Made by a program: the position numbers and the translations under genes. A DNA stretch of 33,734 nucleotides from NCBI GenBank assembly GCA_964636685.1, contig CAZWUK010000016.1, forward strand, positions 1 to 33,734, written 5' to 3'. Below, in pieces: positions 31,574-33,734 of this stretch. The DNA is from CAZWUK01 sp964636685 (lineage in GTDB: Bacteria; Bacillota; Clostridia; Christensenellales; CAG-138). The stretch's first letter is position 1. The number at the start of each line of letters is the position of its first letter. Under the pieces are notes generated by a model. It made no database searches. It had not been told where the DNA came from and saw only the letters and a list, made by a program, of their open reading frames with translations.

Positions 31574-33734
31574 TTACTTTTTTTCACCGATCTTTGCCTG
31601 TGCAGCAGCAAGGCGGGCGATCGGCACGCGGAACGGGGAGCAGGATACGTAGTTCAAACCGATTTTATGGCAGAACTCAATGGACGACGGATCGCCGCCA
31701 TGCTCGCCGCAGATGCCGAGTTTGATGTTCGGGCGCGCACTACGGCCCAAATCAGCGGCCATTTTAATGAGCTTGCCAACACCCTCCTGATCTACGCGGG
31801 CAAAGGGATCGAACTCGAATATCTTCTTCTTGTAGTAGTCGTCCAAGAACTTGCCCGCATCGTCGCGGCTAAAGCCGAACGTCATCTGCGACAGGTCGTT
31901 GGTACCAAAGGAGAAGAATTCCGCATATTCTGCAATCTTGTCAGCAATCAAAGCCGCGCGCGGAACTTCAATCATCGTACCGACATGATACGGGATCTCG
32001 GTATTGCGTTCCTTCATGACCTCTTTTGCGGTTCTGTCAACAACATCTTTGACATAGGCAAGCTCTTTGGGTTCGCCGACCAGCGGAATCATGATCTCGG
32101 GAACGACTTCGATTCCGTCCTCCTGACGGGTTTCGATCGCCGCTTCCATGACAGCGCGCGTCTGCATCTCCGCGATTTCCGGATAAGTAACCGCAAGACG
32201 GCAACCGCGATGTCCCAGCATCGGATTGAACTCATGGAGGTTGGCAACCGTAAGCTTCAATTCTTCAAAGGTCAAGCCCATGTCCTTGGCAAGCTCGCGG
32301 ATGTCATTGTCCTCAGTGGGCAGGAATTCGTGGAGCGGCGGATCCAGAAAGCGGATAGTAACAGGACGACCGCCCATGGCCTTATAAATGCCCTTGAAAT
32401 CGCTGCGCTGCATCGGCAGAAGTTTGGCAAGCGCGCGGCGGCGGCTGCCCTCGTCCTTAGAGACGATCATTTCACGAACTGCCGGAATACGCTTCTCGTC
32501 AAAGAACATGTGCTCCGTGCGGCAAAGACCGATGCCTTCTGCACCAAACTTAACCGCAACAGCCGCATCATGCGGGTTGTCGGCATTGGTACGAACCTTC
32601 AGCGTGCGAACCGCGTCGGCCCATTCCATAATGGTAGCAAAATTGCCGGATACTTTCGCATCAACGGTCGGAATGGCTTCACCGTAGACATTGCCGGTAG
32701 AGCCGTCCAGAGAAATCCAATCGCCCTCGTTGAAGACCTTGCCGGAGGTCGTGGAGAACTGTCTGCTCTTTTCAAGAATCATCACGTCGGAGCAACCCGC
32801 TACACAGCAGGTGCCCATGCCGCGCGCAACGACCGCCGCGTGGGACGTCATGCCGCCGCGTGCCGTGAGAACGCCTTCGGAAGCATACATGCCCTCGATA
32901 TCTTCGGGAGAAGTTTCCAGACGCACCAGCACGACCTTTTCACCGCGCTTTGCAGCTTCCATAGCGTCAACAGCATTGAAGTATACTTTGCCGCAAGCCG
33001 CACCCGGAGAAGCCGGTAAACCGCTCGCAACGGGTTTCGCGTTCTTCAGCGCGGTAGGTTCAAACGTCGGATGAAGCAAGGAATCCAGCGAACGCGGATC
33101 GATCTTCATCAGCGCTTCTTCTTTGGTAATCATGCCTTCGTTGACCAAGTCAACGGCAATCTGCAGCGCCGCTGCCGCGGTGCGCTTGCCGTTGCGGGTC
33201 TGGAGCATGAACAGATGGCCGCGCTCAATGGTGAATTCCATGTCCTGCATATCGCGGTAGTGGTCTTCAAGCGTCTTTGCGATCTGCGCAAACTGCTCAT
33301 AGACCTCGGGCTGCGTGTTGGCAAGCGCATCGATCGGAGACGGCGTACGGATACCCGCAACAACGTCCTCGCCCTGAGCATTCATCAGGAACTCGCCGTA
33401 CAGTTTCTTTTCACCAGTGGAGGGATTGCGGGTGAATGCAACGCCTGTGCCGCAATCGTCGCCCATGTTGCCAAATACCATCGACTGCACGTTGACAGCC
33501 GTGCCCCAATCCGAAGGAATGTCGTTCTTACGGCGATAAACGATCGCGCGGGGGTTGTCCCAGCTGCGGAAAACAGCTTTGATGGACTCCAGAAGCTGTA
33601 CCTTGGGATCCTGTGGGAACGGTTCGCCCTTTTCCTGCAGATACAGTTCTTTATAGCGCGCAACAACCTCTTTGAGGTTATCAGCGGTCAGTTCGGTATC
33701 CAATTTGCAATTGTTGGTTTTCTTCGCGTCATCG
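31574..33734 (-). CDS. ppdK: Pyruvate phosphate dikinase, 5' end beyond the window
   Basis: Interconverts pyruvate, ATP and phosphate with PEP, AMP and diphosphate. About 719 residues are visible; a full protein has about 875, so roughly 155 N-terminal residues (part of the ATP-grasp domain) lie beyond the window edge. The reading frame is open through 33734. The swivelling His is in GGMTSHAAVVARGMG (His codon at 32840-32842), with the regulatory-type Thr two residues before it. The C-terminal PEP domain has the catalytic Cys in GICGEHGGDP. With pyruvate-forming enzymes such as the serine dehydratase it would serve a fermentative PEP/pyruvate node. A terminator follows. Confidence 0.97.
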   Translation of the reverse strand, partial: DDAKKTNNCKLDTELTADNLKEVVARYKELYLQEKGEPFPQDPKVQLLESIKAVFRSWDNPRAIVYRRKNDIPSDWGTAVNVQSMVFGNMGDDCGTGVAFTRNPSTGEKKLYGEFLMNAQGEDVVAGIRTPSPIDALANTQPEVYEQFAQIAKTLEDHYRDMQDMEFTIERGHLFMLQTRNGKRTAAAALQIAVDLVNEGMITKEEALMKIDPRSLDSLLHPTFEPTALKNAKPVASGLPASPGAACGKVYFNAVDAMEAAKRGEKVVLVRLETSPEDIEGMYASEGVLTARGGMTSHAAVVARGMGTCCVAGCSDVMILEKSRQFSTTSGKVFNEGDWISLDGSTGNVYGEAIPTVDAKVSGNFATIMEWADAVRTLKVRTNADNPHDAAVAVKFGAEGIGLCRTEHMFFDEKRIPAVREMIVSKDEGSRRRALAKLLPMQRSDFKGIYKAMGGRPVTIRFLDPPLHEFLPTEDNDIRELAKDMGLTFEELKLTVANLHEFNPMLGHRGCRLAVTYPEIAEMQTRAVMEAAIETRQEDGIEVVPEIMIPLVGEPKELAYVKDVVDRTAKEVMKERNTEIPYHVGTMIEVPRAALIADKIAEYAEFFSFGTNDLSQMTFGFSRDDAGKFLDDYYKKKIFEFDPFARVDQEGVGKLIKMAADLGRSARPNIKLGICGEHGGDPSSIEFCHKIGLNYVSCSPFRVPIARLAAAQAKIGEKK

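Noticed and set aside
31541..33019. A 492-codon open frame on the plus strand
   Set aside because: It lies opposite ppdK, which has all catalytic motifs; the antisense product is Arg/His/Asn-rich without a domain, and it starts in the terminator region with no binding site.

Overview
The window looks like a chromosomal, housekeeping-rich piece of a low-to-mid GC Gram-positive bacterium of class Clostridia (inference). The reasons are the def-fmt-rsmB-rlmN-stp-prkC-rsgA-rpe order known from Firmicutes, a PASTA-domain Ser/Thr kinase, a Bacillus/Clostridium-type large SRP RNA with Alu domain, a two-subunit Fe-S L-serine dehydratase, a V-type ATPase in place of an F-type, pyruvate phosphate dikinase, and the yqhQ-prmC-prfA-sua5-rpiB-upp order. 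No tRNA, rRNA, CRISPR array, insertion sequence or phage gene was seen.

Layout. (1) 1-266: no convincing gene; a sigma-A-like promoter (210-239) drives the next block. (2) 267-8117, plus strand: an eight-gene operon in which every junction overlaps by 1-17 nt (def, fmt, rsmB, rlmN, stp, prkC, rsgA, rpe), closed by a strong terminator at 8157-8195. It joins N-terminal formylation and deformylation, rRNA methylation, 30S maturation and kinase/phosphatase signalling. (3) 8251-14384: an accessory block with a minus-strand orphan PLP fold-type II enzyme, a minus-strand DUF3810 membrane metallopeptidase-like protein, a plus-strand TIM-barrel isomerase/epimerase-like protein, a minus-strand DUF5107-TPR protein and a small membrane zinc-ribbon protein. 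(4) 14616-16262, minus: a long terminator hairpin, then sdaAA and sdaAB. (5) 16292-16649, minus: the SRP RNA gene with its own promoter and terminator, abutting and slightly overlapping the next gene. (6) 16590-31062, minus: a tightly packed 16-gene run: yqhQ, prmC, prfA, sua5, rpiB, upp, then V-type ATPase genes H-I-K-E-C-F-A-B-D, then a QueG-like double [4Fe-4S] protein. No internal gap exceeds about 31 nt and no internal terminator was seen. (7) 31128-33734, minus: a MmcQ/YjbR-like gene and ppdK, whose 5' end runs off the window.

The most notable points are: a V-type ATPase whose K subunit carries the full Na+-binding signature and which sits directly after upp, where Bacillus has its F-type atp operon; an SRP RNA with an apparent UGAC apical tetraloop in place of GGAA, whose promoter lies inside the end of the QueG-like gene; and a QueG-like protein that seems to lack the canonical Asp-Ser/Thr-x-Pro motif. 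I found no wholly new multi-gene system. The accessory block at 8.2-14.4 kb holds the least understood proteins.
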